A stretch of DNA of 64,000 nucleotides from Limnohabitans sp. 2KL-1 (GCF_003063435.1 NZ_NESL01000003.1:310001-374000), one strand, 5' to 3'; positions 36,876-47,659 are shown, counted from the first letter of the stretch. Notes: generated from the sequence alone by a model not told the origin. A program made the numbers and translations.

Positions 36876-37520
36876 ATGATCAAACTGCTAGTCGGCCTGG
36901 GCAACCCGGGCAACGAATACGAAGACACCCGCCACAACGCTGGTTTCTGGTGGATCGATGCCGTAGCCCGCGAACTCAAGGTGTCGCTGGTGCCCGAGCG
37001 CAGCTACCATGGCCTGGTGGCCCGCACCACCGTCAACGGACAAACCGTTTGGCTGCTCGAACCCCAAACCTTCATGAATCTGTCGGGCAAGTCGGTCAGC
37101 GCACTGGCCCGGTTCTTCAAAATCCAGCCGCAAGAAATTTTGGTGGCGCACGACGAACTCGACATCGTGCCGGGCGAAGCCAAACTCAAACTGGGCGGCA
37201 GCCATGCGGGGCACAACGGTTTGCGCGACATCCATGCGCAGTTGGGCACTTCAGATTACTGGCGGTTGCGCATTGGCGTGGGCCACCCGGGTGACAAGGC
37301 CGAAGTGGTCAGCTGGGTCTTGAAAAAACCGATGCTGGAACACCGCAAAGCCATCGGCGACAGCATCCACCGCGCAGTGCTGGCATTGCCGCTTTTGCTA
37401 GCGGGTGACATGGAAAAAGCGATGGTCAAAATCCACACCAGCAAGCCCCCCAGACCCAAGCCGCCCAGACCGGCAAAAACAGCCCCGAGCCCAACGGCCG
37501 AAAGCGGCGAGCAAGGCTGA
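36876..37520 (+). CDS. pth: Peptidyl-tRNA hydrolase
   Basis: Pth recycles tRNA from peptidyl-tRNA. This 214-residue protein has the family landmarks [25 protein letters not shown] (catalytic His and N-terminal Asn), [12 protein letters not shown] and [30 protein letters not shown] with the catalytic Asp. The C-terminus carries an extra Pro/Lys-rich tail ([16 protein letters not shown]) not needed for catalysis. The next gene is convergent. Confidence 0.97.
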   Translation: MIKLLVGLGNPGNEYEDTRHNAGFWWIDAVARELKVSLVPERSYHGLVARTTVNGQTVWLLEPQTFMNLSGKSVSALARFFKIQPQEILVAHDELDIVPGEAKLKLGGSHAGHNGLRDIHAQLGTSDYWRLRIGVGHPGDKAEVVSWVLKKPMLEHRKAIGDSIHRAVLALPLLLAGDMEKAMVKIHTSKPPRPKPPRPAKTAPSPTAESGEQG

Positions 37521-37530
37521 ACTTTTCGCC

Positions 37531-37821
<291 letters not shown>

Positions 37822-37937
37822 TTATCGGCCACAGGCATCAGCCCGAAAGACCGCAGGGCTGTTACCAGCCCGAGGCCTGGGTCGGCAAGTCCCCACAATC
37901 GGTCCTGCCCCAGCGGCATGCGCCTAAAATGGATCCA

Positions 37938-38783
37938 ATGATGAACGCCGACCTGCATTGCCATTCCGTCATCTCCGACGGCACCCTCACCCCCGAAGCC
38001 CTGGCCGAACGCGCCAAAGCCAACGGCGTGGAACTGTGGGCACTGACCGACCACGACGAAGTGGGCGGGCAAGACCGCGCCCTGGCAGCTGCAAAGGCGC
38101 TGGGCCTGCCGTACCTCACGGGCACAGAAATTTCGGTCACCTTCGCACACCAGACGGTGCACATCGTTGGGCTGGGCTTTGATGCGCACAACAGCGCCAT
38201 GGTTGAAGGCTTGCGCCGCACCCGGGGGGGCCGCAGCGAACGCGCGCAAGAAATGTCGGACGGCTTGGCCAAAGTCGGCATCCTGAACGCCTACGAAGGT
38301 GCCCTGCAATACGTGGGCAACCCGGAGCTGATTTCACGCACCCACTTTGCCCGGCACTTGGTCGAAACAGGCGTGTGCAGCGACACCTCCGAAGTGTTTC
38401 GCAAATACCTGACCGAAGGCAAGCCTGGCTATGTACCGCACCGCTGGGCGCGCTTGCAGGAAGCCGTGCAATGGATCACCGATGCCGGCGGCGTGGCGAT
38501 CATCGCCCACCCTGCTCGCTACGGCTTCACGCCCAACGAAGAGTACGCGCTGTTCAGCGAATTCAAGGCCCACGGTGGGCGCGGGGTAGAAGTCATCACT
38601 GGCAGCCACTCCTCACAAGAAGCGGTGCGCTACGCCGAAACCGCCCTTGAATTCGACTTGGTGGCTTCGCGCGGCAGTGACTTTCACAGCCCTGACGAAA
38701 GCCGCATCGACCTGGGCACCCTGCCCTTACTGCCAGGCCAACTGACCCCGGTTTGGGAACTGCTGGCCGACCGCATCCGGTGA
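37938..38783 (+). CDS. PHP-domain phosphoesterase (RNase AM / nucleoside bisphosphate phosphatase family)
   Basis: This 281-residue protein uses a metal centre built from PHP motifs: DLHCHSVISDGTLTPEALAERA at the N-terminus, ALTDHDEVGG, GTEISV, FARHLVETG, VAIIAHPARYGF and the C-terminal RGSDFHSP. This pattern fits the family of TrpH/YciV (RNase AM), which acts on 3',5'-nucleoside bisphosphates and RNA 5' ends. Several in-frame ATGs crowd the start (37929, 37938, 37941); 37938 was chosen for its position. Its stop overlaps the next gene start. Confidence 0.88.
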   Translation: MMNADLHCHSVISDGTLTPEALAERAKANGVELWALTDHDEVGGQDRALAAAKALGLPYLTGTEISVTFAHQTVHIVGLGFDAHNSAMVEGLRRTRGGRSERAQEMSDGLAKVGILNAYEGALQYVGNPELISRTHFARHLVETGVCSDTSEVFRKYLTEGKPGYVPHRWARLQEAVQWITDAGGVAIIAHPARYGFTPNEEYALFSEFKAHGGRGVEVITGSHSSQEAVRYAETALEFDLVASRGSDFHSPDESRIDLGTLPLLPGQLTPVWELLADRIR

Positions 38784-39676
38784 TCAAACCACCCGCGCGC
38801 ACACTCCACGGCATTGGCTTTGCCGTTTTGGCGACGGCCTGCTTCGCCACGCTGGACACCACCACCCGTCACATCAGTGCTGGCCTGTCCGTGCTGGTGG
38901 CACTCTGGTTCCGCTATGCCATTCAGGCACTGATCACCACTGCCGTGGTCTGGCCTGGCCGTGGCCGCAAGGTGCTTCGAACCCAACACCCTCGTTTTCA
39001 ACTGGCCCGAGGCCTCCTGCTGTTTGCCTGCAGCATCTTGGCTTTTTACAGCCTCAAATACATGCCCGTAGGCGAATTCACGTCCATTGCATTGTTGGCC
39101 CCGCTGGTCATCACGCTGCTGGCGGCCTGGATGCTCAAGGAAACCATCCGCCCGCTGCGCTGGCTTTTGGTCGCAGGCGGTTTTCTGGGCACACTGGTCA
39201 TCATCCGACCCAGCAGCCACCACTTTGACTGGACCGTGATCTTGCCGCTGATGCTGGTGGCCACCAACTCAGGCTTCCAGATTCTGACCAGCAAGATGGC
39301 CAAAACCGAAGACCCGATCACCATGCACTTCTACACGGGCTGGATCGGCACCATCCTGTCCTCCCTGATTCTGCCTTTTGTCTGGGAAATGCCCCGCGAC
39401 TGGACCGTGTGGCTGCAATTGCTCTTGATGGGCGTGCTGGCCTCGATCGGACACTTTCTGCTGATCCTGGCCTACGGCCGTACCCCGGCCGCTACCCTCA
39501 CGCCTTACATGTACACCCAAATCGGCTTTGCCGTGCTGGGCGGCTGGCTGGTGTTCAACCACCTGCCTGACCAATGGACCTTCGCAGGCATGGGCCTGGT
39601 GGCCTTGTGCGGCGCTTTGGGGGCCTGGCTCACCGTGCGCGAAAACCGCATCGCCATCCAGCCACCGGAATCATGA
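38780..39676 (+). CDS. DMT/EamA-family transporter
   Basis: This 298-residue integral membrane protein has about ten hydrophobic segments in two EamA halves (FAVLATACFATLDTTTRHI, LVALWFRYAIQALI, FACSILAFYSLKYMPVGEFTSIALLAPLV, then AATLTPYMYTQIGFAVLGGWLVF). A GTG at 38780 overlaps the TGA of the PHP gene, and no better start exists nearby; a TTG at 38753 is less likely. The substrate is unknown; many relatives are annotated as metabolite exporters. Confidence 0.85.
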   Translation: MIKPPARTLHGIGFAVLATACFATLDTTTRHISAGLSVLVALWFRYAIQALITTAVVWPGRGRKVLRTQHPRFQLARGLLLFACSILAFYSLKYMPVGEFTSIALLAPLVITLLAAWMLKETIRPLRWLLVAGGFLGTLVIIRPSSHHFDWTVILPLMLVATNSGFQILTSKMAKTEDPITMHFYTGWIGTILSSLILPFVWEMPRDWTVWLQLLLMGVLASIGHFLLILAYGRTPAATLTPYMYTQIGFAVLGGWLVFNHLPDQWTFAGMGLVALCGALGAWLTVRENRIAIQPPES

Positions 39677-39754
39677 GGCAGCGCCCTTCCTCTGCGGGAT
39701 TTCGCCCCCATCTACGTTCATCCAATCACCACCGGCAACTGACTGCCCGCACCC

Positions 39755-40378
39755 ATGGCCCAGTTTTTCACTGTTCACCCCGACAACCCGCAAACGCGCC
39801 TGCTCAAGCAAGCCGTGCAGCTGCTCAACCAGGGCAGCGTGCTGGCCGTGCCCACCGACTCCAGCTACGCTCTGGTCTGCCACCTGGACGACAAGAACGC
39901 TGCCGACCAGCTGCGTCGCATCCGTGGCGTGGACGACAAGCACCACCTGACGCTGCTGTGCCGCGACCTGAGTGAGCTCGCCAACTACGCCCGGGTGGAC
40001 AACCGGCAGTTTCGGGCCATCAAGCAAGCCACGCCCGGCCCTTTCACCTTCATTCTGGAAGCCACCAAGGAAGTGCCACGCCGGGTAAGCCACCCTCAAC
40101 GCAAGACCATCGGCCTGCGGGTGCCCGAGCACAAGGTGCTCCAAGAACTGCTGGCCATGCACGGTGCGCCTCTGCTGGCGGCCACCCTCATCATGCCGGA
40201 CGAAGACCTGCCACCGAACGATCCCGAAGAGATCCGAGAACGCCTGGAGCACCAGGTGGGTGCAGTCATCGACGCCGGGGCTTGTTCACTCGAACCCACC
40301 ACCGTGGTGGACATGAGCGGTGACGAGCCCGAAGTTCTGCGGCGCGGACAGGGTGATCCAGCGCGACTGGGCCTGTGA
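39755..40378 (+). CDS. Sua5/YciO/YrdC-family protein
   Basis: This 207-residue protein belongs to the L-threonylcarbamoyladenylate synthase fold. AVPTDSSYALVCHL is the N-terminal nucleotide/threonine loop (family consensus PTDTVYGL), followed by KHHLTLLCRDLSEL and TPGPFTFILEATKEVPRR and KTIGLRVPEH. The PTDSSYAL variant and length are characteristic of the YciO branch, whose function is less certain than TsaC/Sua5. It follows the DMT transporter by 78 bp. Confidence 0.9.
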   Translation: MAQFFTVHPDNPQTRLLKQAVQLLNQGSVLAVPTDSSYALVCHLDDKNAADQLRRIRGVDDKHHLTLLCRDLSELANYARVDNRQFRAIKQATPGPFTFILEATKEVPRRVSHPQRKTIGLRVPEHKVLQELLAMHGAPLLAATLIMPDEDLPPNDPEEIRERLEHQVGAVIDAGACSLEPTTVVDMSGDEPEVLRRGQGDPARLGL

Positions 40379-40494
40379 AGCCAGCTTGCGCTGGACAGGC
40401 CGTTTGATGCCCGCGTCATAGCGGCCATCCGCCCCAAAAAAACCCTACAGCAGCCAAGCCACTTCAGGGGGCTCAACCGAAGCCATCAGGCCCA

Positions 40495-41085
40495 TTACTT
40501 GAGATCACCTGCCAGGCTGGCCAGGGTATCGGGTGCGATGTCCAGATGCGAGGGGTAATGGGTGTGGTCACACCCCATCTTGACAGCGGCGCCCGCTTTG
40601 ACAGCAGCACACATGGGAGGCGTCAGCTCAAAACGAACAAAGTGCACGGCCGAGGTTTTCTCATCGGTCTCGCGGTCCAGGTCTTCGTCGGCAATGGCGT
40701 ACACGCGGGCGTGGCCCTCCACCTCGACAAACATGTGGTCTTCCACGCCGATCAGCTTGGCCAGCTCACGCTTGCGTTCATTGATGTCGGTGTACTCGAT
40801 CATCATGGTGGCTTTCCAGTTGCTGCCGTCCGGCACCAGCGGGGCGTAGGCCTCTATTTCTTGCAGGATGCCTTCTTCTTCGAAGACTTTTTCGATGCGC
40901 AGCATCTCCTGAATTTGGTAGCGGATGGTGGTCTCGCTCTCAAACTGCATGTTGATGTGCTCACCCAACTGCACGCTGCGCAGCTTGCGGTGGGCGATCA
41001 CCTCGGGCTTGTGAACCTTGCGCCACTTGGTGTAGGCCTCCAAAGACATCAGGGTCTCGGGCGTGATTTTTCCGGTCAGTTGCAT
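40495..41085 (-). CDS. DUF3501-family protein
   Basis: This 196-residue protein of unknown function has N-terminal KITPETLMSLEAYTKWRKVHKPEVIAHRKLRSVQLGEHINMQFE and central YAPLVPDGSNWKATMMIEYTD, both typical of DUF3501. Its start follows the upstream Fe-S protein gene by 11 bp. The recurring partnership with rubrerythrin and a two-CCG-domain Fe-S protein suggests a role in oxidative stress or redox metabolism, but no reaction is known to me. Confidence 0.88.
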   Translation of the reverse strand: MQLTGKITPETLMSLEAYTKWRKVHKPEVIAHRKLRSVQLGEHINMQFESETTIRYQIQEMLRIEKVFEEEGILQEIEAYAPLVPDGSNWKATMMIEYTDINERKRELAKLIGVEDHMFVEVEGHARVYAIADEDLDRETDEKTSAVHFVRFELTPPMCAAVKAGAAVKMGCDHTHYPSHLDIAPDTLASLAGDLK

Positions 41086-41096
41086 GGCAGTGTTCC

Positions 41097-42446
41097 TTAT
41101 TTGAGACCGTAGGCTTTGCGCACCAGGGTCAAGGGGTGGTTCAGTTCGGGCGCGCCCAGGCCATTGACCTCAAAGCCTTGGGCAATGTGGTGGCCGCCCA
41201 GCGGGCAGTCGGAGCTGATGAAGTCGGGCTTGGAGCCGTCTTTCATGGTGGCCATGGCCTTGAACACGGGCTTGCCGATTTTCATGGCCATGTCGTGTGA
41301 GCCTTTTTTCACGCCATAGGTTCCAGCGTGGCCCGAGCAGCGCTCGATGGTGTTGATCTCGGTGTCCGGGATCATCTTGAGCATTTCCTCGGTCTTCTTG
41401 CCAATATTCTGCACACGGCCGTGGCAAGGAATTTGGTAGCTCACATTGCCCAGTTTTTGCGGGAACTCGGTCTTGAGCAAGCCATCGCGCTTGCGGGCCA
41501 TGAAGTACTCAAAGGGGTCCCACATCGCGTCCTTGACCAGCTGGGTGTCGGCGCAATCCGGGAACATCAGCGGGATTTCCTGCTTGAACATCAAGGCGCA
41601 GCTGGGCACCGCCGCCAGGATGGCAAAGCCGTCCTTGGCGTACTTGGCCAGCACCGGGATGTTGGCTTCTTTGGACTGCTTGACCGAGTCCAGATCGCCC
41701 AACTCCAGCTTGGGCATGCCGCAGCACTTTTCTTTCTCGACCAGCACATACGGGATGTCGTTGTGGTCAAGGATCTTCAACAGGTCATGGCCAATGCCGG
41801 GCTCGTTGTAGTTGATGTAGCAAGTGGAATAGATCGCCACTTTGCCCGGTGTTTTATCGCCGTCCACCACTTTGGACGCCTTGGCATCCGGGGCGCTGGA
41901 GCGGAACTTTTTGGTGGCCAAGGAAGGCAACCAGGCGTTTTTGTCCACGCCCGCCACGCTTTCCATGACGCTGCGCGCCGCTTCGGTCTTGTTGATGGCG
42001 TTGATGGCTTGCACCACGATGGGGATGCCTGCAAAAGAGCCGTGGGTGTCGGTGGAGGCCAAAAACTTTTCGGCCGCGCCCACTTCGCCTTTTTTGAACT
42101 TGATGGCCTTAGCCCGCAGCATGGTGTGGGGGAAGTCCAGATTCCACTCGTGCGGCGGTGTGTAGGGGCACTTGGTCATGTAGCACAGGTCGCACATGAA
42201 GCACTGGTCCACCACTTTCCAGTAGTCCTTCTTGTCAACGCCATCGACTTCCATGGTGCTGCTTTCGTCCACCAGGTCGAACAAGGTGGGGAAAGAATTG
42301 CACAGGCTCACACAGCGGCGGCAACCGTGGCAGATGTCAAAAATGCGCTCGAGCTCGTCGAAGCACTTTTCTTCGTTGTAGAAGTCGGGTCCCTCCCAAC
42401 CGAGGGCATGTCGTGTGGGCGCTTCGAGATTGCCTTCTTTGGCCAT
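41097..42446 (-). CDS. Fe-S oxidoreductase with two CCG domains (heterodisulfide-reductase-like)
   Basis: This 449-residue protein has N-terminal 4Fe-4S motifs CHGCRRCVSLCNSFP and CFMCDLCYMTKCPYTPPHEW, then two cysteine-rich CCG-type domains, CYINYNEPGIGHDLL...EKEKCCGMPKLELGD and QIPCHGRVQNIG...IERCSGHAGTYGVKKG. This matches the GlpC/HdrB-like Fe-S proteins commonly found between rubrerythrin and DUF3501. No transmembrane segment is visible, so it is probably cytoplasmic or peripheral. The electron donor and acceptor are unknown. Confidence 0.9.
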   Translation of the reverse strand: MAKEGNLEAPTRHALGWEGPDFYNEEKCFDELERIFDICHGCRRCVSLCNSFPTLFDLVDESSTMEVDGVDKKDYWKVVDQCFMCDLCYMTKCPYTPPHEWNLDFPHTMLRAKAIKFKKGEVGAAEKFLASTDTHGSFAGIPIVVQAINAINKTEAARSVMESVAGVDKNAWLPSLATKKFRSSAPDAKASKVVDGDKTPGKVAIYSTCYINYNEPGIGHDLLKILDHNDIPYVLVEKEKCCGMPKLELGDLDSVKQSKEANIPVLAKYAKDGFAILAAVPSCALMFKQEIPLMFPDCADTQLVKDAMWDPFEYFMARKRDGLLKTEFPQKLGNVSYQIPCHGRVQNIGKKTEEMLKMIPDTEINTIERCSGHAGTYGVKKGSHDMAMKIGKPVFKAMATMKDGSKPDFISSDCPLGGHHIAQGFEVNGLGAPELNHPLTLVRKAYGLK

Positions 42447-42558
42447 GTTGTGCTCCTATACGTTTTATTTTTTCGGTTTTTCTGAGGACTCTGCAGCCAG
42501 AAGCCTCGGAAAAACCCGCTGAGCCTTGCGGTACAGCGGGTTGATGGAACGGGGGGAA

Positions 42559-42981
42559 TCAATCCACCAATTCGTTCAAGGCTTTCTGGTAACGGTTGGC
42601 GTGTGAACGCTCAGCCTTGGCCAGGGTCTCGAACCAGTCGGCGACTTCGTCAAAACCTTCTTCGCGAGCGGTTTTGGCCATACCAGGGTACATGTCGGTG
42701 TACTCGTGGGTTTCGCCAGCCACAGCCGAAGCCAGGTTTTGGCGGGTGGAGCCAATGGGCAAGCCCGTTGCGGGGTCGCCGGATTGCTCCAGAAACTCCA
42801 GATGACCATGGGCGTGACCTGTTTCACCTTCGGCGGTGGAACGGAACAGGGCTGCCACGTCGTTCTGACCTTCAACGTCAGCTTTGTTCGCGAAGTACAA
42901 ATAGCGACGGTTGGCCTGGGATTCGCCTGCGAAGGCGTCCTTCAGGCATTGTTCCGTGCGCGAGCCTTTGAGTGCTGCCAT
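42559..42981 (-). CDS. Rubrerythrin
   Basis: This 140-residue di-iron protein starts [35 protein letters not shown], with helix motifs [13 protein letters not shown] and [21 protein letters not shown] and [19 protein letters not shown] C-terminus ([10 protein letters not shown]). It lacks the C-terminal rubredoxin-like cysteines, so it is the short erythrin/ferritin-like form that needs an outside electron donor; the neighbouring Fe-S protein is a candidate. The ATG at 42981 has a good Shine-Dalgarno (aaggagat); an open extension to 43083 was excluded. Peroxide detoxification is the known family role. Confidence 0.94.
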   Translation of the reverse strand: MAALKGSRTEQCLKDAFAGESQANRRYLYFANKADVEGQNDVAALFRSTAEGETGHAHGHLEFLEQSGDPATGLPIGSTRQNLASAVAGETHEYTDMYPGMAKTAREEGFDEVADWFETLAKAERSHANRYQKALNELVD

Positions 42982-43312
42982 GGATATCTCCTTGTGGGTT
43001 TTGAGTAAATGGCTCTGACAGGATCGCCAGAGACCACATAGGTTAACCTTAGACTGTTCAGTATGCCCAATAAATTCATCCAATCGAGTTGATTAGCCGA
43101 TGCTATTGATCAAAGTCCTTGATAAACATCAACTAACTCTCACAACACGCTGTCAAACAAGTGCTGTCGACAGCATCTTTCAGGTCGTACGGCTTTGAGA
43201 TTCGACTGAGGGAGCTGAATGGGCTGGGTAAAATCCTTTGTTCAGGATTGACACTGATCCTGCACGGTATCTGCTGAGCTGCCGTTTTGTTTTGGAAAAA
43301 AAGACCCCCACC
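42982..43312. promoter_or_regulatory. Divergent promoter region of rubrerythrin and valS
   Basis: This 331-bp gap between divergent genes must hold both promoters. An inverted repeat ATCAA-N5-TTGAT (43109-43123), flanked by GATG and CATC, lies about 130 bp upstream of the rubrerythrin start. It could be an operator for a LysR-type or OxyR-like regulator, but no consensus match is claimed. Confidence 0.35.
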
Positions 43313-46300
43313 ATGAGCAACGCCCCCGCCACCCCGGCACATCAGCCCGGGCTTGAGAGCCTGTCCAAATCTTTCGAGCCCGCAGCCCTCGAAGCCCATT
43401 GGGGCCCCGAGTGGGAAAAGCGCGGTTATGGCGTGGCCGGTTTCCGGGGCACGCAAGCGCCACAAGACGGCGCACCCGCATTCGCCATCCAGCTGCCCCC
43501 GCCCAACGTGACGGGCACCCTGCACATGGGCCACGCGTTCAACCAGACCATCATGGACTCGTTGACCCGCTACCACCGCATGCTGGGTCACAACACCGCC
43601 TGGATTCCTGGCACCGACCACGCGGGCATCGCCACTCAGATCGTGGTCGAGCGCCAGCTCCAAGCCAAAGGCATTAGCCGCCACGACATGGGCCCCACGC
43701 CAGCCGAAGCCCGCAAGAACTTTGTGAGCAAGGTCTGGGAGTGGAAAGAAGAATCCGGCAACACCATCACCAGCCAAATGCGCCGCATGGGTGACAGCGT
43801 GGACTGGAGCCGCGAATACTTCACGATGGACCCCAAACTGTCCAAAACCGTGACCGAAACCTTTGTGCAGCTGTACGAGCAAGGCCTGATCTACCGCGGC
43901 AAACGCCTGGTGAACTGGGACCCGGTGCTGATGAGCGCGGTGTCTGACCTCGAAGTCGAGAGCGAGGAAGAAGACGGCTCGATGTGGCACATCCGCTATG
44001 ACTTGGTGGACCCGGATGGCAGCCTTGCGGCTGCGGGCATCGGCAGCCTGACAGTGGCCACCACCCGCCCCGAAACCCTGCTGGGCGACGTGGCCGTGAT
44101 GGTGCACCCCGAAGACGAACGCTACAGCGCGCTCATCGGCAAGCAGGTCAACCTGCCTTTGTGCGGCCGCACCATCCCGGTGATCGCCGACGACTACGTG
44201 GATAAAGCCTTCGGCACCGGCGTGGTCAAGGTCACGCCCGCGCACGACACCAACGACTACCAAGTCGGCCAGCGCCACAAGCTGGACATGATCTGCGTGC
44301 TGAACTTGGACGCGACGATCAACAACAACGCCCCCGAGAAATACCGAGGCCTGGACCGCTTCGTGGCCCGCAAGGCTGTGGTCGCCGACCTCGAAGCCGC
44401 AGGCCATTTGGTCGAAGTCAAAAAACACAAACTCATGGTGCCCCGCTGCGCCCGCACCGGCCAAGTGATCGAGCCCATGCTGACCGACCAGTGGTTCGTG
44501 GCCATGAACCAAGTCGGTCAAGGCGACGCCACCGGCAAGAGCATTGCCCAAAAAGCCATTGACGCGGTGCAGTCCGGCCAGGTGAGCTTTGTGCCCGAGA
44601 ACTGGGTCAACACCTACAACCAGTGGATGAACAACATCCAGGACTGGTGCATCTCGCGCCAGCTGTGGTGGGGCCACCAGATCCCGGCCTGGTACGACGA
44701 AGACGGCAATGTCTACGTGGCACGCAACGAAGCCGAAGCGCAAGCCAAGGCCCCGGGCAAAACCCTCAAGCGCGACGAAGACGTGCTGGACACCTGGTAT
44801 TCCAGCGCTCTGGTGCCTTTCAGCACCATGGGATGGCCCCAAAACGACGCCCATGCCAACGACGCCCATGCCAACGATGCAGCTGGTGAGCGTGCCGGGC
44901 TCGGACGCAGCGATTTGGCGAGCGAAGCGAGTATGAGCAAGGCCGAGCCCGGTGCGATCGCCAGCGGAACCAACGATTACGACCTCTACCTCCCCTCCAG
45001 CGTACTGGTCACCGGCTACGACATCATCTTCTTCTGGGTCGCCCGGATGATCATGATGACCACCCACTTCACCGGCAAAGTGCCCTTCAAACACGTCTAC
45101 ATCCACGGCCTGGTGCTCGACGCCCAAGGCAAAAAGATGAGCAAATCCGAAGGCAACGTGCTCGACCCGGTCGACCTGATCGACGGCATCACGCTCGAAC
45201 CCCTGCTCGACAAACGCACCCAAGGCCTGCGCAAACCCGAAACCGCCCCAAAAGTTCGCAAGCAGACCGAAAAAGAATTCCCCGAAGGTATTCCGGCCTA
45301 CGGTGCCGACGCGTTGCGCTTCACCTTTGCGGCGCTGGCCAGCCTGGGCCGCAGCATCAACTTTGACAGCAAGCGCTGCGAGGGCTACCGCAACTTCTGC
45401 AACAAACTCTGGAACGCCACCCGCTTTGTGCTGATGAACTGCGAAGGCCAGGACTGCGGCCTCAAAGAACACACCAAAGCCGAATGCGCGGCACCCGGCG
45501 TCGATGCCAGTGGCCAAGCCACGGCCGCAGGTCCCGTGCACGGCTACCTGGCCTTCAGCCAGGCCGACCGCTGGATCAGCTCGCAGTTGCAGCGGGTTGA
45601 GGCCGATGTGGCCAAAGGCTTTGCCGAATACCGCCTCGACAACGTGGCCAACACGATTTACGACTTCGTCTGGAACGAGTTCTGCGACTGGTACCTCGAA
45701 ATCGCCAAGGTGCAAATCAACACCGGCACCGACGCGCAAAAACGCGCGACACGCCGCACGCTGATCCGCACGCTCGAAACCATCATGCGGCTGGCGCACC
45801 CGATCATCCCCTTCATCACCGAGGAGCTCTGGCAAAAGGTGTCGGTGGTCGCAGGCCGTCCGGGCGAATCGGTCAGCATCGCGGCTTACCCCGTGAGCCA
45901 ACCCGAGCGCATCGACGAAGCCGCCGAAGCCCATGTGGCCAAACTCAAGACCCTGGTGGACGCGTGCCGCAACCTGCGCGGTGAGATGAACGTCTCGCCC
46001 GCCACCCGCATGCCCCTGTATGTGCTGGGCGACACCGCCTTCATGCAGGCCGCAGCGCCCGTGCTGCAATCGCTGGCCAAGCTGAGCGAAGTCAAGGTGT
46101 TTGACACCGAAGCCGAATGGGCCGCTGCCGCACAAGCCGCCCCCGTGGCGGTCGTGGGCGAAGCACGTTTGTGCCTGTTCATCGAAGTGGATGTGGCCGC
46201 TGAAAAAATCCGCCTGACCAAGGAAGCCGCTCGCTTGGAAGGTGAAATCGCCAAAGCCACCGGCAAGCTGAGCAACGAAGCCTTTGTGGCCAAAGCACCG

Positions 46301-46393
46301 CCTGCCGTCATCGAGCAAGAGAAAAAGCGCGTAACAGAATTCAGCGCCATGGTATTTAAAATTAAGCAACAAATAGAACGCTTGGGCTCATAA
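43313..46393 (+). CDS. valS: Valyl-tRNA synthetase
   Basis: This class I synthetase has 1026 residues from the ATG at 43313; an in-frame extension to 43238 is unlikely. Landmarks are the HIGH-type motif [16 protein letters not shown], the editing domain ([17 protein letters not shown]), the [15 protein letters not shown] segment, KMSKS ([14 protein letters not shown]), the anticodon-binding domain and the C-terminal coiled coil ([31 protein letters not shown]). Between the GWP and [13 protein letters not shown] segments lies an unusual insertion of about 35-40 residues (near 44850-44985) that starts with a tandem [13 protein letters not shown]. Confidence 0.98.
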   Translation: MSNAPATPAHQPGLESLSKSFEPAALEAHWGPEWEKRGYGVAGFRGTQAPQDGAPAFAIQLPPPNVTGTLHMGHAFNQTIMDSLTRYHRMLGHNTAWIPGTDHAGIATQIVVERQLQAKGISRHDMGPTPAEARKNFVSKVWEWKEESGNTITSQMRRMGDSVDWSREYFTMDPKLSKTVTETFVQLYEQGLIYRGKRLVNWDPVLMSAVSDLEVESEEEDGSMWHIRYDLVDPDGSLAAAGIGSLTVATTRPETLLGDVAVMVHPEDERYSALIGKQVNLPLCGRTIPVIADDYVDKAFGTGVVKVTPAHDTNDYQVGQRHKLDMICVLNLDATINNNAPEKYRGLDRFVARKAVVADLEAAGHLVEVKKHKLMVPRCARTGQVIEPMLTDQWFVAMNQVGQGDATGKSIAQKAIDAVQSGQVSFVPENWVNTYNQWMNNIQDWCISRQLWWGHQIPAWYDEDGNVYVARNEAEAQAKAPGKTLKRDEDVLDTWYSSALVPFSTMGWPQNDAHANDAHANDAAGERAGLGRSDLASEASMSKAEPGAIASGTNDYDLYLPSSVLVTGYDIIFFWVARMIMMTTHFTGKVPFKHVYIHGLVLDAQGKKMSKSEGNVLDPVDLIDGITLEPLLDKRTQGLRKPETAPKVRKQTEKEFPEGIPAYGADALRFTFAALASLGRSINFDSKRCEGYRNFCNKLWNATRFVLMNCEGQDCGLKEHTKAECAAPGVDASGQATAAGPVHGYLAFSQADRWISSQLQRVEADVAKGFAEYRLDNVANTIYDFVWNEFCDWYLEIAKVQINTGTDAQKRATRRTLIRTLETIMRLAHPIIPFITEELWQKVSVVAGRPGESVSIAAYPVSQPERIDEAAEAHVAKLKTLVDACRNLRGEMNVSPATRMPLYVLGDTAFMQAAAPVLQSLAKLSEVKVFDTEAEWAAAAQAAPVAVVGEARLCLFIEVDVAAEKIRLTKEAARLEGEIAKATGKLSNEAFVAKAPPAVIEQEKKRVTEFSAMVFKIKQQIERLGS

Positions 46394-46428
46394 AATAAGC
46401 TTCAACATTGCCCCAACAAAAGGAAATC

Positions 46429-47313
46429 ATGAGCCACAACGTCATTCGAAAAGCTGTGTTCCCCGTTGCAGGTTTGGGCACCCGCTTTCTACCTGCCACC
46501 AAAGCTGCGCCCAAGGAGATGCTGCCGGTGGTGGACAAGCCACTGATCCAGTACGCCGTGGAAGAAGCCTACAGCGCGGGTGTGCGCCACATGATTTTTG
46601 TCACGGGCCGCAGCAAACGGGCCATCGAAGACCATTTCGACACCGCTTACGAACTCGAAAACGAACTCGAAGCTGCGCACAAGCACGAACTTCTGGCCTT
46701 GGTGCGCTCGGTCCAGCCAGACGACATGGTGTGTGCCTACGTGCGTCAACCTCGCTCGCTGGGCTTGGGGCATGCGGTACTGTGTGCAGAAGCCATGGTG
46801 GGCAACGAGCCCTTTGCTGTGCTGCTGGCCGATGACCTGATGGTCGGCTTGCAAGGTGGGCCTTCTGTACTGAGCCAAATGGTGACCGCCTATGGGCAAC
46901 AAGGCCGCTCAATTTTGGCCGTGCAGGAAGTGCCACTGGAACACGTCAAGCGCTACGGCATCGTCGCCGGTGAACCCGCTGGCAAACAGCTCATTCGTGT
47001 AGAAAAAATAGTGGAAAAACCCAATCCCGACAATGCCCCATCACGCATGGGCGTGGCTGGCCGCTACATTTTGACGCCTGGCATTTTTGAGGAAATCCGC
47101 AACCAACCCACAGGCGTGGGTGGCGAAATCCAGTTGACCGATGCAATTGCCCGCCTGATGCAGCGTGAAGCCGTTTACGCCTTCCAATACCACGGCAAAC
47201 GTTATGACTGCGGCAGCAAGGAAGGTTTTCTGGAAGCCACGGTAGAGCTGGCTTTACAGCACCCGCAAGTGGGTGCCTCGTTTCGGGAATACCTCCAAGG
47301 CCTGAACCTTTGA
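46429..47313 (+). CDS. galU: UTP-glucose-1-phosphate uridylyltransferase
   Basis: GalU makes UDP-glucose for LPS, capsule and other glycans. This 294-residue enzyme starts at the ATG at 46429 after a good aaagga box. It shows [40 protein letters not shown], the central LLADDLMVG with metal-binding Asp, [21 protein letters not shown] and [17 protein letters not shown]. It follows valS by 35 bp and could share its transcript. It is the general supplier of UDP-sugars that the glycosyltransferases of the surface region could use. Confidence 0.97.
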   Translation: MSHNVIRKAVFPVAGLGTRFLPATKAAPKEMLPVVDKPLIQYAVEEAYSAGVRHMIFVTGRSKRAIEDHFDTAYELENELEAAHKHELLALVRSVQPDDMVCAYVRQPRSLGLGHAVLCAEAMVGNEPFAVLLADDLMVGLQGGPSVLSQMVTAYGQQGRSILAVQEVPLEHVKRYGIVAGEPAGKQLIRVEKIVEKPNPDNAPSRMGVAGRYILTPGIFEEIRNQPTGVGGEIQLTDAIARLMQREAVYAFQYHGKRYDCGSKEGFLEATVELALQHPQVGASFREYLQGLNL

Positions 47314-47428
47314 AGTAAAAGGGCTGTCACCTCAACGGCAGCCTTCTTCTGGGGCGTCACTAGCCCCGCGGACTTACAAGGGGCCGTTCTCAGCACACCT
47401 GAGAAGCCAAGACACGGCTGGCATGGCA

Positions 47429-47659
47429 TCAGCGGCGTTTGAGTGCAAACACAAAGGACGTTTCGTTCTTTTCCTGCATCACCAAATCATTGCCGGTCTG
47501 CCGTGCAAAAGCCTCAAAATCGCGCCAAGCACCCGGGTCAGTGGCAATCACCTTCAGCACCTGGCCGCTGGTCATCTCGTTCAAAGCCTTCTTGGCCTTC
47601 AAAATGGGCAAAGGGCAATTCAGGCCACTGGTGTCGATTTCTTTGTCAATGTGCATCAT
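47429..47659 (-). CDS. TusA-like sulfurtransferase
   Basis: This 76-residue SirA/TusA-fold protein has the active-site motif DTSGLNCPLPILKAKKALNEM with the conserved Cys-Pro, and ends with TSFVFALKRR. Members carry persulfide sulfur to tRNA thiolation, molybdenum cofactor or other pathways; the specific one is not readable here. The ATG at 47659 overlaps the upstream NUDIX gene stop by 4 nt. A longer frame starting at 47704 lies inside the NUDIX gene and was rejected. Confidence 0.93.
   Translation of the reverse strand: MMHIDKEIDTSGLNCPLPILKAKKALNEMTSGQVLKVIATDPGAWRDFEAFARQTGNDLVMQEKNETSFVFALKRR

Noticed and set aside
43133..46372. Minus-strand frame of 1079 codons opposite valS
   Set aside because: ValRS with all synthetase motifs is on the other strand; the antisense frame is His/Gly/Val-rich without recognisable domains, typical of high-GC shadow frames.
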